The notes below the pieces were generated by a model that saw only the letters and a list, made by a program, of their open reading frames with translations, was not told the origin of the DNA and did not search any database. From the NCBI GenBank assembly GCA_964413425.1, contig CAYPST010000008.1:1-64000 (forward strand): a DNA stretch of 64,000 nucleotides, given 5' to 3'. Position 1 is the stretch's first letter. Each line of letters opens with the position of its first letter. Made by a program: the position numbers and the translations under genes. Shown here one piece after another: positions 32,844-42,313 of this stretch. This DNA is from DATFLS01 sp964413425 (GTDB taxonomy: Bacteria; Fidelibacterota; JAANXI01).

Positions 32844-35123
32844 TCAATTTGATGTGAAACCTTGCTGCAATCGTTGCCGGAGCGAGTGAGAGGCAAGAAT
32901 CAACGACGGCAAAAGCAGCATCGCTCCCAGAAAAGCAACACCCATCGTGACGGACGAGAGTAAGCCGAACATTCGTAACGGAGGAAAGGTGGAGAAGAGA
33001 AGGACCAGGAATCCGGCGATGACTGCAGACGCATTAAAATAATTCGCCCGTCCGACCATGTGAATTGCCCGCTCCAGAGAGTATCTGACATCACCGTTCT
33101 TGCCGAGCTCCTCCTCATATCGCGTGTAGAAATGAATACTGTAGTCAATGCCGATGCCAACGGCAACACTGGCGATCATACTGGTGGCAACGTCCAGTGG
33201 CACGGCGCTCCATCCCATGATGCCAAAATTCACCAGCACAGTGACGGCTATGGGAATACTGCAGAAGAGTCCCCGCCGCGGAGATCGCAGCAGCACACTC
33301 GTGATCACAAATGCGAACAGGACAGCGGAAATGAGACTCCGAATCTGGCTGGAAAGAATCATATCCATCAACTTCTCACCCAGAACGGGCACACCGGTAA
33401 CGGTGATGTCATAGTTCCGATTTCCGAAATACGTATCTACCAGATGATACACGTTGCCGAGTATCTGTTTGGTTACCCGGCTTTCGGTGCTGGCATTCAT
33501 CACCCGGATGCGCAGTTCCCGGTGATCAAAATCGATGAAATTTTCCAGTATCGCGTTATCATCCGATTCCAGCAGCAGAAGATATTGCGCAATCCCGGAT
33601 TCGGGCAGTCGATCATACTGAGGGTCATCACCATGCAGGGCTCTGTTTTCTTCTCTGAGAAGATCCACCACTGAGATTGGATGTGACAGCAATTCTATTT
33701 CGGCAATATCATCCTGGAATTGCTGGACGTTTGCTAAAAATTGCGGATCTTCGATGCCGTTTGTTACTCCGGTATCAATGATTATTTCAAACGAACTGGC
33801 GCCTCCGAATTTGCTGTTCACCAGATCGTGCGCCTGGCGGACATTACTGTTTCTCGGGAAAAAGGTGATGTAATTCGTCTCCGGCTGGATTTCAGGAATG
33901 ACCCACGCAGACAGACCAACAATTCCAACTGTGATGACGAGCACGACACCATAAGATTTTCGTACCATGATGGTAATTCTGTCGAACAAAAAATCGAGCC
34001 AGAGACGTTTCTCGGCGGCTTCGAATCGTCTGGGAGCTTGTAAAATCAGCAAAGAGGCAGGTAAAAAGGTAATAGAAATTATCAGTGCAACGAAAATTCC
34101 GAACGCAGTCAACAGCCCGAAATCCTTGATAATCGACAGCTGGGAAAACCCCAACGATGAAAACCCTGCTACGGTAGTAAAGCCGGCCATCACAATGGCA
34201 ATACCCACATTCAGAATACTTTCGGAAACCGCCTGCTCTTTCTCCAACCCATGGTACTGATCCTCGTAGAATCTGGCCAACAGATGAATAGCATACGCAC
34301 TTCCCACACTGACCAACAATACCGGCAGTGCTGTACTTACAATCGAAAGCGGTTGGTTCAGCCAGGCGAAAAATCCGATGGTACAGATAAGACTGATTAA
34401 CACGATGATAATAGGAAGCCCTACACCGCGCTTACTCCGGAAACCCCAGAATAAAATCGCCATTACCACCAAAGTGACAAAGGGTAACAGTCGAACGATA
34501 TCCCCTTTCATGCTCTCGGCGATTTCTTCAGTGAGCACCGGGCTGCCTGTCAGATAACTCTCTCCGGGAATATCAGTCTCGGAACGAATCCGTTCGATGG
34601 CGTCTATCACATGTTTCTTATCGGCCTGGGGATTCAGCTGAACGAGAATGTTCGCATAGCGGAAAACGTCGGAAACCAGCGTACCGATGTATCGGGAATT
34701 GTTTTGAACTTTCTGCTGTATTGCCTGCGCTTCCTCCTCTGTCTTCGGGAGTTCTGGTACCAATTGCCCGACTTCAATGGTGAATCCTTCTCCGCGTATT
34801 TCCTCGATATTGGTAATACTTTGTACTTGCGTAACCCCTGCGATTTTTCCGAATGCTACCGTCAGGGAATCAATCAGCCTGAGAGAGCGCACATCAAGAA
34901 TATTGTCATCGCCCAGCACGAAGACAATATATTCCGTCCCCCCGTATTTTTCGCTGATTCGATCAAAGGTTTCAACCGCCGGATCGTCCTCGGGAAACAT
35001 GTGCTTTAAATCGGTATTGATGGTAATGTCAAAGGCGTGATATCCCAAAAACGCCGTGACGGCAAGCGTGATCAGGACAATGAGTTTCGGGAAGCGATGG
35101 ACAAAATCTCGTATGGTCTTCAC
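32844..35123 (-). CDS. MMPL/RND-family transporter
   Basis: 759 residues from GTG, preceded by TAAGGA. Two similar halves, each with one helix, a large periplasmic loop and a five-helix sterol-sensing-like bundle, making about 12 helices. GIGIDYSIHFYTRYEEEL in the second half and SVGSAYAIHLLARFYEDQY in the first are the repeated helix-4 motifs. Such proteins export lipids or hydrophobic compounds by proton motive force. First gene of an operon with a LolA-like carrier, a barrel protein and TetR. Confidence 0.93.
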   Translation of the reverse strand: MKTIRDFVHRFPKLIVLITLAVTAFLGYHAFDITINTDLKHMFPEDDPAVETFDRISEKYGGTEYIVFVLGDDNILDVRSLRLIDSLTVAFGKIAGVTQVQSITNIEEIRGEGFTIEVGQLVPELPKTEEEAQAIQQKVQNNSRYIGTLVSDVFRYANILVQLNPQADKKHVIDAIERIRSETDIPGESYLTGSPVLTEEIAESMKGDIVRLLPFVTLVVMAILFWGFRSKRGVGLPIIIVLISLICTIGFFAWLNQPLSIVSTALPVLLVSVGSAYAIHLLARFYEDQYHGLEKEQAVSESILNVGIAIVMAGFTTVAGFSSLGFSQLSIIKDFGLLTAFGIFVALIISITFLPASLLILQAPRRFEAAEKRLWLDFLFDRITIMVRKSYGVVLVITVGIVGLSAWVIPEIQPETNYITFFPRNSNVRQAHDLVNSKFGGASSFEIIIDTGVTNGIEDPQFLANVQQFQDDIAEIELLSHPISVVDLLREENRALHGDDPQYDRLPESGIAQYLLLLESDDNAILENFIDFDHRELRIRVMNASTESRVTKQILGNVYHLVDTYFGNRNYDITVTGVPVLGEKLMDMILSSQIRSLISAVLFAFVITSVLLRSPRRGLFCSIPIAVTVLVNFGIMGWSAVPLDVATSMIASVAVGIGIDYSIHFYTRYEEELGKNGDVRYSLERAIHMVGRANYFNASAVIAGFLVLLFSTFPPLRMFGLLSSVTMGVAFLGAMLLLPSLILASHSLRQRLQQGFTSN

Positions 35124-35139
35124 GCGATTCCTTACTTTC

Positions 35140-35159
35140 AGAACTGACCAGTCAGTTCT
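35140..35159. promoter_or_regulatory. Palindromic TetR-type operator of the MMPL operon
   Basis: AGAACTGACCAGTCAGTTCT: nine-base arms with perfect complementarity around CA. The TGACC-GTCA core is typical of TetR/AcrR operators. It sits 17 bases before the GTG start, so it would block transcription or initiation. A half copy, AGAACTGACC, occurs near 35299. Confidence 0.8.
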
Positions 35160-35377
35160 CCCTAAATTTGGGAGATCCGATCTTCACTTGCAAGTACTAA
35201 ATTTCACATACACGGAGAATGTGCAAGCTGACCGGATTGGAAGAACTGTTCGCAGGGATCGTCCCTGGTGGGCCGCACGTTTTAGGGCTAATCAGGAAAG
35301 AACTGACCGCCCTCCTGCCGCATCAGCTGCGATTCAGATTATTTTACAATGTACCGGAATAAAAAAATTTACTTTCC

Positions 35378-36847
35378 CTACCGGGTGTCATCCCACCGAA
35401 GATTTAATTCCCGGTTGGCTTTCACTTCGTCAATGCGTTTTACCGGGGTGGTATGGGGGGCTTCCTTTACAATGTCAGGATTCTCATCGATTTCCGTATT
35501 AATTTGATGCATTACCTCAATGAATCGATCCAGTGTTGCCCTGGATTCCGACTCGGTGGGTTCGATCATCAACGCCTCTTTGACAATCAGAGGAAAATAG
35601 ATCGTCGGGGCATGGAAATCGAAATCCAGCAACCGTTTGGCGATCTCCAGCGTCGGGACTCCCTTCTCCTTCTGCCGGGATCCGGACAAAACAAATTCGT
35701 GCATGCAGCGTTGATCGTGTGGCAACTCGAAAATATCCCGCAGATGTTCCCGTAAATAATTGGCATTGATAATGGCATTTTTGGCCAGCGATTTCAGTCC
35801 TGCGGCACCCAGCATCCTGATGTACGCATATGCGCGCACCATCATGCCGAAATTGCCGTAGAAGGTGTGAATTTTTCCGATGGAGTCCGGACGATCCCAG
35901 CTGAACTCGTAGCGACCATCCTGTTCATTATACTGAATGAGCGGAACCGGCAGGAAGGGTTCCAACCGGCAGGTAACCCCGATGGGACCGGAACCGGGGC
36001 CGCCTCCGCCGTGCGGCGTTGAGAAGGTTTTATGCAAATTAAGGTGCGTGATATCGAATCCCATTTCCGCCGGGCGGGCGATCCCCAACAATGCATTCAT
36101 GTTCGCGCCGTCCATATACATAAGTGCGTCGACGCTGTGGAAGAGTTCGGTGATTTCCGAAATATCTTCCTCGAACAATCCCAGGGTGTTGGGATTCGTC
36201 AACATCATGCCGGCCACTTCCTCTGTTACCAGGGATTTCAGATCATCCAGGTCGACCAGTCCTCGTTCATCGGATTGGACCTCCAGAGTTTCAAAACCGC
36301 CCATGGCCACGCTGGCCGGATTTGTTCCGTGTGCAGAATCCGGAATAATAATGTATCGCCGGTCCGTGTTTCCCTGCTTTTGATGATATTTCTGCATGAT
36401 CATCACGCCGGTGAGCTCTCCGTGGGAACCCGCTGCCGGCTGGAGCGTGAAAGTATCCATTCCGGTGATAGCGCAGAGCTGCTGCTCCAGTTCATAATAC
36501 AGCTGCATGGCACCCTGCACAGTTTCCGCGGGTTGTTCCGGATGCAATTCTGCAAATCCTGAAAATCCGGCGATGGCATCATTCACCTTGGGATTGTATT
36601 TCATGGTACAGCTTCCCAGGGGATAGAGGTCTTTATCCACATGATGGTTTTTTGCGGACAGGTTCACGAAATGCCGGACGACTTCCGGTTCGCTCAGTTC
36701 AGGAAGATTCGGAGGGGATTGACGTAAAAATTCTTCCGGAATCAAATCGGGCAGATCTTGTTCCGGCACATCACATTCCGGCAGCTGGCAGCCTATTTTT
36801 CCGGGAACGCTGATCTCATTCATTAAGGGTGTGTGCATACTATTCAT
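35378..36847 (-). CDS. gcvPB: Glycine dehydrogenase (decarboxylating) subunit 2
   Basis: 489 residues, the usual length of the C-terminal subunit of split glycine dehydrogenase. The PLP lysine lies in NLHKTFSTPHGGGGPGSG; KDLYPLGSCTMKYNPK and AAGSHGELTGVMI are conserved. With subunit 1 it decarboxylates glycine and transfers the aminomethyl group to lipoyl-H protein. Subunit 1, H and T proteins are not in the window. Downstream of alaS but separated by a 264-bp repeat element. Confidence 0.95.
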   Translation of the reverse strand: MNSMHTPLMNEISVPGKIGCQLPECDVPEQDLPDLIPEEFLRQSPPNLPELSEPEVVRHFVNLSAKNHHVDKDLYPLGSCTMKYNPKVNDAIAGFSGFAELHPEQPAETVQGAMQLYYELEQQLCAITGMDTFTLQPAAGSHGELTGVMIMQKYHQKQGNTDRRYIIIPDSAHGTNPASVAMGGFETLEVQSDERGLVDLDDLKSLVTEEVAGMMLTNPNTLGLFEEDISEITELFHSVDALMYMDGANMNALLGIARPAEMGFDITHLNLHKTFSTPHGGGGPGSGPIGVTCRLEPFLPVPLIQYNEQDGRYEFSWDRPDSIGKIHTFYGNFGMMVRAYAYIRMLGAAGLKSLAKNAIINANYLREHLRDIFELPHDQRCMHEFVLSGSRQKEKGVPTLEIAKRLLDFDFHAPTIYFPLIVKEALMIEPTESESRATLDRFIEVMHQINTEIDENPDIVKEAPHTTPVKRIDEVKANRELNLRWDDTR

Positions 36848-36895
36848 CTCAGAATATCGGTGTTGAGGTTTATCCGAATTTACACATCTATATGA

Positions 36896-37159
36896 GAGTG
36901 TTTAGAAAACATGCGTCTGATACAAGTTGGTGCACGTGGCTTCTGTTGAGTATGGAGAGAAGATATGAGCACAATGTATGACGCCATTTGGACGGATATA
37001 TTGTATATTTTCTTTGTCCCAGAGGGATCTCTTCGAGGCGTTCTTTGTCCCGTCGTCACGGGATCTCTTTGCCGAAGGCCTCGAAGAGACTCCCCCAACG
37101 GGATCCCTTCTGGGACTTCGGAGCATCCCTTCGGGGCGAGGTGTTTTCTAAACAGACTC
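36896..37159. mobile_element. 264-bp intergenic inverted-repeat element (MITE-like)
   Basis: Left end GAGTGTTTAGAAAACA (36896-36911). Right end, inverted, reads GAGTCTGTTTAGAAAACACC on the minus strand (37159 downward). The interior is rich in self-complementary GGGATCYCTT, CTTCGAGGC and CGAAGGGATG words and has no gene. The right end overlaps the last four codons of alaS and supplies its TAG stop (37148-37150). Related ends occur at 11431, 12988, 55297 and 55425-55440. Confidence 0.65.
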
Positions 37160-39799
37160 ATCCATATCAGGTAAATAATCTCGTATGCGCTGCAGGACCT
37201 GATCCAGTTTATTGGCGTCCTTTCCGCCGGCAGTTGCCTGATGCGGTCTTCCGCCGCCTCCGCCACCCAGGGCCTTCCCGATTTTACCGACAATGGCTCC
37301 TGCTTGTACACCTTTTTGAATCAGGTTATCGGTAACTACACAGACAACCGTCGGCTTGCCGTCCACAACGGCGCCTAATACTCCGATGCCACCGTGATTG
37401 GAGGATTGCAGTTTATTCCGGAGAAGATCCCCGTAGTTCTCGAGGCCCTGCCTGTCCTGTACCTGCAGCTTTTTTGCGACAACTTCATACCCGTTAAACT
37501 GGAATGCATCCGCCAGAATATCATCCACATTCTCAGCGCGCTGACTCTCTTTGAGACGGGCCAGCTCTTTTTCCATGTCTTTCGTTGTTTTTTGTAAAGA
37601 GGCAATACGGCCGGGAAGCTCATCCGGGGAACAGTTAAGCAACCTGCGCGCCTCCTCCAGAATCTCGTCCTGTTTACGCAGCTGCTCTTCTACTGCATTG
37701 CCGGTGATAGCCACAATTCTGCGAATCCCGGAGGAGATGGAAGACTCCGAAATAATTTTAAACATACCGATGTCCCCGGTCCGGTTCACATGCGTGCCGC
37801 CACAGAGCTCCTTGGAATAGCCTTCCACTTCCACCACCCGGACTCGTTCACCATATTTTTCGCCAAACAGTGCCACAGCGCCCTCCTCTTTTGCATCGTC
37901 AAAGGAGGTCACATGCGCATCCAGGCCAATATTATTCAATATTTTCGAATTCACCAGATGCTCGATTTCCCGGATCTGCTCCGGGGTTAATTTTTCGTAG
38001 TGGGTGAAATCAAAACGGAGATAATCCGGGTGAACCAGGGATCCGGCCTGATTGACATGTTCTCCTACCACACTTTTCAAGGCCCGATGCAGCAAATGCG
38101 TCGCGGTATGGTTCCGCATGGTTCGTCGACGCCGGTCCACATCAATCTTTGCACGGACTTCCGATGTGCTGAGGGATTCGCCTTCCTCCAGGGATCCGAT
38201 GTGCAGGACAGTTTCGCCATCCGGGCCTTTCTGGGTATCTGTCACCCGAAAGGTGAAATCCTCTCCCCTGATATAGCCGGTATCACCGACCTGCCCGCCG
38301 GATTCCGCATAGAATGGGGTCGCCGCCAGCACGAGTTCTATCGTGTCATCCCTGGGGCGGTATTTCCGGATACTGGTTTCGATTTCGTGATCCCTATATC
38401 CGATGAACCCGGAATGCTCCCCTTCCGTGAGTTCTATCCATTCACCGGATTCTTCGTCTGCACTGTCAAATTTTCCCGCCTTCCTGGCTCGTTCTCGCTG
38501 AGCTTCCATACGCTCATTGAATCCGTCCATATCGATATCATAGCCGCGCTCTTCCAGCATGAGGCGGGTCAAATCCACCGGGAATCCGTAAGTATCGTAC
38601 AACTGAAAAGCATCTTTTCCCGGCAGGATGTCTTCTCCCCGAGCCTCCGTTTTCTCCACCATGGATTCAAAGATTTCCAGCCCGCGATCCAGGGTTTCGT
38701 TGAACGACTCTTCCTCTGCCTGAATCACCTTCTCCACGTGGGCTTGCTTTTCGCGGACTTCCGGAAAAGCACCCTCCATTTTGCCGGCGACCGTATCAAC
38801 CAATTCATAAATAAACGGTTGTTTCATGCCCAGTTGACGCCCGAATCTTGCCGCCCGTCGTAAAATACGCCGCAAGACGTATCCGCGCCCTTCATTGGAG
38901 GGAAGCGCCCCGTCTGCGATAGCAAAAGTCAGTGCACGAATGTGATCGGCGATCACCCGGTGTGGTGTGCCCCGGTCATCTCTGGTATATTCCACTCCAC
39001 TGAGATCTTCAATATGCCGGATCACAGGCATGAATAAGTCCGTGTCGTAATTGGATCGCTTGTCTTGCAGCAATGCGACAATGCGCTCGAATCCTGCTCC
39101 GGTATCAATGTGCTTGTTGGGCAATTCATGCAATTCGCCCTCCTCATCACGATTGAACTGGATAAACACCAGATTCCAGATTTCGATAAACCGGGCACAT
39201 CCGCCATTCACGGCACAGGTATGGCCTTCGACTTCCTGCTTATCACAATACCCCGGTCCCCGGTCGATGTGGATTTCGGAACAGGGACCGCAGGGACCGG
39301 TTTCGCCCATCTCCCAGAAATTATCTTTATCACCGAATTGCAGGACTCGATCCGGTGAGATATCCGTCACTTCCGGCCAGAGATTTTCGGCTTCATCATC
39401 TGTGTAGTGTACGGTGGCGTACAACTGCTCCTTCGGGAGATCCCAGACCCCGGTCAGCAGTTCCCAGGCATATTCAATGGCACCGCCTTTATAGTAATCC
39501 CCGAACGACCAGTTTCCCAGCATTTCGAAAAAGGTGTGGTGATAAGTATCTTTCCCGACTTCTTCGAGATCGTTATGCTTCCCGCTCACCCGGATACATT
39601 TTTGGCTATTGACGGCACGGGGGGGCTCCGGCGGATCTTCCATGTCCAAAAATATTCCTTTGAACTGATTCATGCCCGCATTGATAAACAAGAGCGTGGG
39701 ATCACCGATAGGGACCACCGGACTGCTGCGAATAAATTTATGATCTCGCTCAACAAAAAAATCGATAAAGGATTGCCGTATTTCCGATGATTTCATCAT
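37148..39799 (-). CDS. alaS: Alanine--tRNA ligase
   Basis: 883 residues, normal length. Class II catalytic core from residue 1 (IRQSFIDFF, motif 2 region NSQKCIRVSGKHNDLEEVG, FFEMLGNWSFGDYYK). The editing domain has the zinc-ligand motif HTATHLLHRAL and C in ELCGGTHVNRTG. The C-terminal DHHA1 domain ends GGGGGGRPHQATAGG. Charges tRNA-Ala and edits mischarged serine and glycine. The final residues E-S-V and the stop are encoded by the end of the 264-bp repeat element, so the native C-terminus may have been altered by one to several residues. Confidence 0.97.
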   Translation of the reverse strand: MMKSSEIRQSFIDFFVERDHKFIRSSPVVPIGDPTLLFINAGMNQFKGIFLDMEDPPEPPRAVNSQKCIRVSGKHNDLEEVGKDTYHHTFFEMLGNWSFGDYYKGGAIEYAWELLTGVWDLPKEQLYATVHYTDDEAENLWPEVTDISPDRVLQFGDKDNFWEMGETGPCGPCSEIHIDRGPGYCDKQEVEGHTCAVNGGCARFIEIWNLVFIQFNRDEEGELHELPNKHIDTGAGFERIVALLQDKRSNYDTDLFMPVIRHIEDLSGVEYTRDDRGTPHRVIADHIRALTFAIADGALPSNEGRGYVLRRILRRAARFGRQLGMKQPFIYELVDTVAGKMEGAFPEVREKQAHVEKVIQAEEESFNETLDRGLEIFESMVEKTEARGEDILPGKDAFQLYDTYGFPVDLTRLMLEERGYDIDMDGFNERMEAQRERARKAGKFDSADEESGEWIELTEGEHSGFIGYRDHEIETSIRKYRPRDDTIELVLAATPFYAESGGQVGDTGYIRGEDFTFRVTDTQKGPDGETVLHIGSLEEGESLSTSEVRAKIDVDRRRRTMRNHTATHLLHRALKSVVGEHVNQAGSLVHPDYLRFDFTHYEKLTPEQIREIEHLVNSKILNNIGLDAHVTSFDDAKEEGAVALFGEKYGERVRVVEVEGYSKELCGGTHVNRTGDIGMFKIISESSISSGIRRIVAITGNAVEEQLRKQDEILEEARRLLNCSPDELPGRIASLQKTTKDMEKELARLKESQRAENVDDILADAFQFNGYEVVAKKLQVQDRQGLENYGDLLRNKLQSSNHGGIGVLGAVVDGKPTVVCVVTDNLIQKGVQAGAIVGKIGKALGGGGGGRPHQATAGGKDANKLDQVLQRIRDYLPDMDESV

Positions 39800-39861
39800 A
39801 AAACCTGATTCAAACCCTTCCTCAATTACGCTTCATATTCAATCATCTCAGCCGTTGTACG

Positions 39862-41448
39862 TTAAAAATTGAAGGCGGTTTCCACACTGGTGGTTCGAAT
39901 GGTTTCGTTTCCATTGTCAATTCTCCCGTTACCGTTCCTGTCCAGATACGTTTCCCGATACCCAAGGAGTAACTGAACATTGTCCCCGACCTGATACCCG
40001 ATTCGATACCCCCAAATTGTTGATTCGTCCTTCACCGAAAACAGGTTGTCTCCACTGACATGTGATTTTCGATAGTAGCCGTAGGCAGATGAAATCTTCG
40101 GAATAATTTGCGTATTAAGATGTGCGTCAGCGTAAAAGGAGCGATCCCGGATCCGGCCTTTGTAATCCTGATAGATTGAACGCAGGGTGATCCAGTTAAA
40201 GAAGTTAAAGGATAAACTGCCGTAGTATCCTTTGAGCCGGCCGGTGATATTCGGCAGCAACTTGCCTGCCTTGGTCACGACCCGCAGCGAATCTGTATTC
40301 GGAGCGCGCCGGAAACTCACCCGTTCTATGTCGTACGCTCTGTCAAAAAATTCGCCCACAAAATACTTGCTGAAAAGGCGATACTCGAAGCTGATATTCA
40401 TATCGACGTTAAACGGAAACCGGGTATCGAAACTGATTCCCGGTGCACCGATGCCCCATCCGTTGGTATCCACGGCCGTCACGGCGTTCTGCTCGTTCAG
40501 CAGCATTGCCGATTGGGCATAGAGAAACAATTGCGTGTACTCGGTGGTCAGAAACGGGATCGGCAGGCCAATATCCAGGCCAACTTCGGTAATGGACGGT
40601 GCATCGGCATTTTTCACATTGAATGGTTCGGGTTTCACCTGCGCACCGTCGGGATCAAGCGGGAAGGGAAGGGAGCCTTCAATCGCTTCCAATCTGGTGC
40701 TGGCCTCCGGATTGTCCGCCCAGCCATCTCCGTCCCGATCCAGGTCCACAGGATCCGGGATTCCGTCGCCGTCAGAATCGACGGCATAATCTTTATCTCT
40801 GGGAAAGTCGTCCACCCGGTCTGGATATCCGTCATTATCCTCATCGGGCAAGCCAAGATAGGGATTGATATCACTGACCACCGTAGCACCGATAACAAAC
40901 GGCCCAAGCCCGCTGTAAGTAAGCCGTCCGCCGACCAGACCGGGACCGCTTAACTCCTTGAAATTGGCCACGAACCCTTCCAGGCCAACCGGGCCCTTCA
41001 TGATCCGAAAACGACCGCCTGTCCGGCGAATGCTGGGATAGTCGATGGTATTGGTATAATCCCGGACAATCAGTCCATATCCCAGGGTGACACTCGATAG
41101 GGCGCCTGCCCGCACATAGAGGCTGTCATCAGGCAAACCGTATCTCACATAATATATCTTGTCGAGAATATCCCCCGGATCGTTCCACTCCTCGGTGCGG
41201 AGCTCGCCATTTGCGTTAAAATACAACGGTAGATCAAGCGCGATTCCAAACTTTCCTGCGCGAAACTCGGGGCGCAGAGTGATTGAATTATATAACTGGC
41301 CGTTTATCCCTACCGCACCTATCCCCCCGCCCATGGAGAGTCCCTGCTTATCTGTGGTTGGTGCCATTTCAGGCGGCTGAACCTGGCCGAATACCGCTTG
41401 CGCACTCAACGTGATTATAAATCCGAATATAATACTGAATCGCTTCAT
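39862..41448 (-). CDS. Large outer-membrane protein with thrombospondin type-3 insertion
   Basis: 528 residues from ATG 41448 (the frame extends to an earlier start at 41478). Signal peptide ends near AVFGQ. Strand-rich barrel-like N-terminal half, then a calcium-repeat insertion at about 210-260 (DEDNDGYPDRVDDFP, DSDGDGIPDPVD, DRDGDGWADNP), then a second strand-rich half ending TSVETAFNF with terminal F. A further DRNGNGRIDNG loop lies near the C-terminus. The calcium loops probably face the exterior or periplasm. Not a family with known function. It shares the calcium-loop theme with the secreted protein at 17780-18457. Confidence 0.8.
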   Translation of the reverse strand: MKRFSIIFGFIITLSAQAVFGQVQPPEMAPTTDKQGLSMGGGIGAVGINGQLYNSITLRPEFRAGKFGIALDLPLYFNANGELRTEEWNDPGDILDKIYYVRYGLPDDSLYVRAGALSSVTLGYGLIVRDYTNTIDYPSIRRTGGRFRIMKGPVGLEGFVANFKELSGPGLVGGRLTYSGLGPFVIGATVVSDINPYLGLPDEDNDGYPDRVDDFPRDKDYAVDSDGDGIPDPVDLDRDGDGWADNPEASTRLEAIEGSLPFPLDPDGAQVKPEPFNVKNADAPSITEVGLDIGLPIPFLTTEYTQLFLYAQSAMLLNEQNAVTAVDTNGWGIGAPGISFDTRFPFNVDMNISFEYRLFSKYFVGEFFDRAYDIERVSFRRAPNTDSLRVVTKAGKLLPNITGRLKGYYGSLSFNFFNWITLRSIYQDYKGRIRDRSFYADAHLNTQIIPKISSAYGYYRKSHVSGDNLFSVKDESTIWGYRIGYQVGDNVQLLLGYRETYLDRNGNGRIDNGNETIRTTSVETAFNF

Positions 41449-41548
41449 TCTTAACCGGCCTTCCTCGCTTATTTTCAAAGACGCAAAAACTTATCTTTCT
41501 TTGGAATCATTTTCAATATGAATCTCTGAAACTACAATGGGAATACGG

Positions 41549-42178
41549 TCATTCATCGGTTGGATCGATATCAACGACTTCCGAGATGATATCCCAGCCG
41601 AAGCCTCTCCGGGCAAGATAGTTGGTCACCCGCCGGTATGCGGTTTGATTATCCACCCGGGTGAGCGTTCGGAGTTTCTTCTCAGCGGCTTTTCTGGCCA
41701 GTTCATACTCATCGTATTTCTGATACAGGGTGTGGATGGTCTGATCAATTATCGGCTTCGGCACCTGTTTTTTTATCAACTCGGCCCGCATCCGCAAGGG
41801 GCCGATATTCCTTCTTGTCAGGAGATCCTCGGAAAACAACCGGGCGAATTCTGCATCGTCCAGGTATTTTTTTTGTTTAAGCTCCGCAACAGTTTCTTCC
41901 ACGATCTCTTCGGCGAAACTTTTTTGCAATAATCGCTGCCGGAGTTCCGCTTCGCTTCGCTGGCGATACTTGAGCAGGTGAAACGAGGTTTCCTTGGCCC
42001 GAAATAGCGCATCCTGTTTTTCATACTGTGCGATGGTTTCGGAGGAGATCTCGTCACCGGCATGGAGACCGGCTTTTAACAGAATGGATTCATGAATGCC
42101 GAATCCGAACTCACCATCCAGATAGATAGAGTATCGTCGCTTATTCTTCTGCTGCTGCTCTATTTTTGTGATTTTCAT
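41549..42178 (-). CDS. recX: Recombination regulator RecX
   Basis: 209 residues made of tandem three-helix repeats (RSEAELRQRLLQKSF, YLDDAEFARLFSEDLL, GPLRMRAELIKKQVP). Modulates RecA filaments by direct binding. It follows recA on the same strand, separated by 135 bases, the common recA-recX order. Confidence 0.95.
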   Translation of the reverse strand: MKITKIEQQQKNKRRYSIYLDGEFGFGIHESILLKAGLHAGDEISSETIAQYEKQDALFRAKETSFHLLKYRQRSEAELRQRLLQKSFAEEIVEETVAELKQKKYLDDAEFARLFSEDLLTRRNIGPLRMRAELIKKQVPKPIIDQTIHTLYQKYDEYELARKAAEKKLRTLTRVDNQTAYRRVTNYLARRGFGWDIISEVVDIDPTDE

Positions 42179-42313
42179 ACCACCTGACTATGCCCACCCG
42201 CATCGGTCAACGCACCTGGCCTGGAATTTTTTTCTAGAAATCCCAGAAAATTGCATACATTCTTTTTCCGGAAACTGACGTATCGGCACACTCCATTCGC
42301 CGGGAACGAATGA

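Noticed and set aside
36880..37335. Several short frames on both strands between gcvPB and alaS
   Set aside because: They follow the palindromic interior of the 264-bp element; no start site or family is evident.
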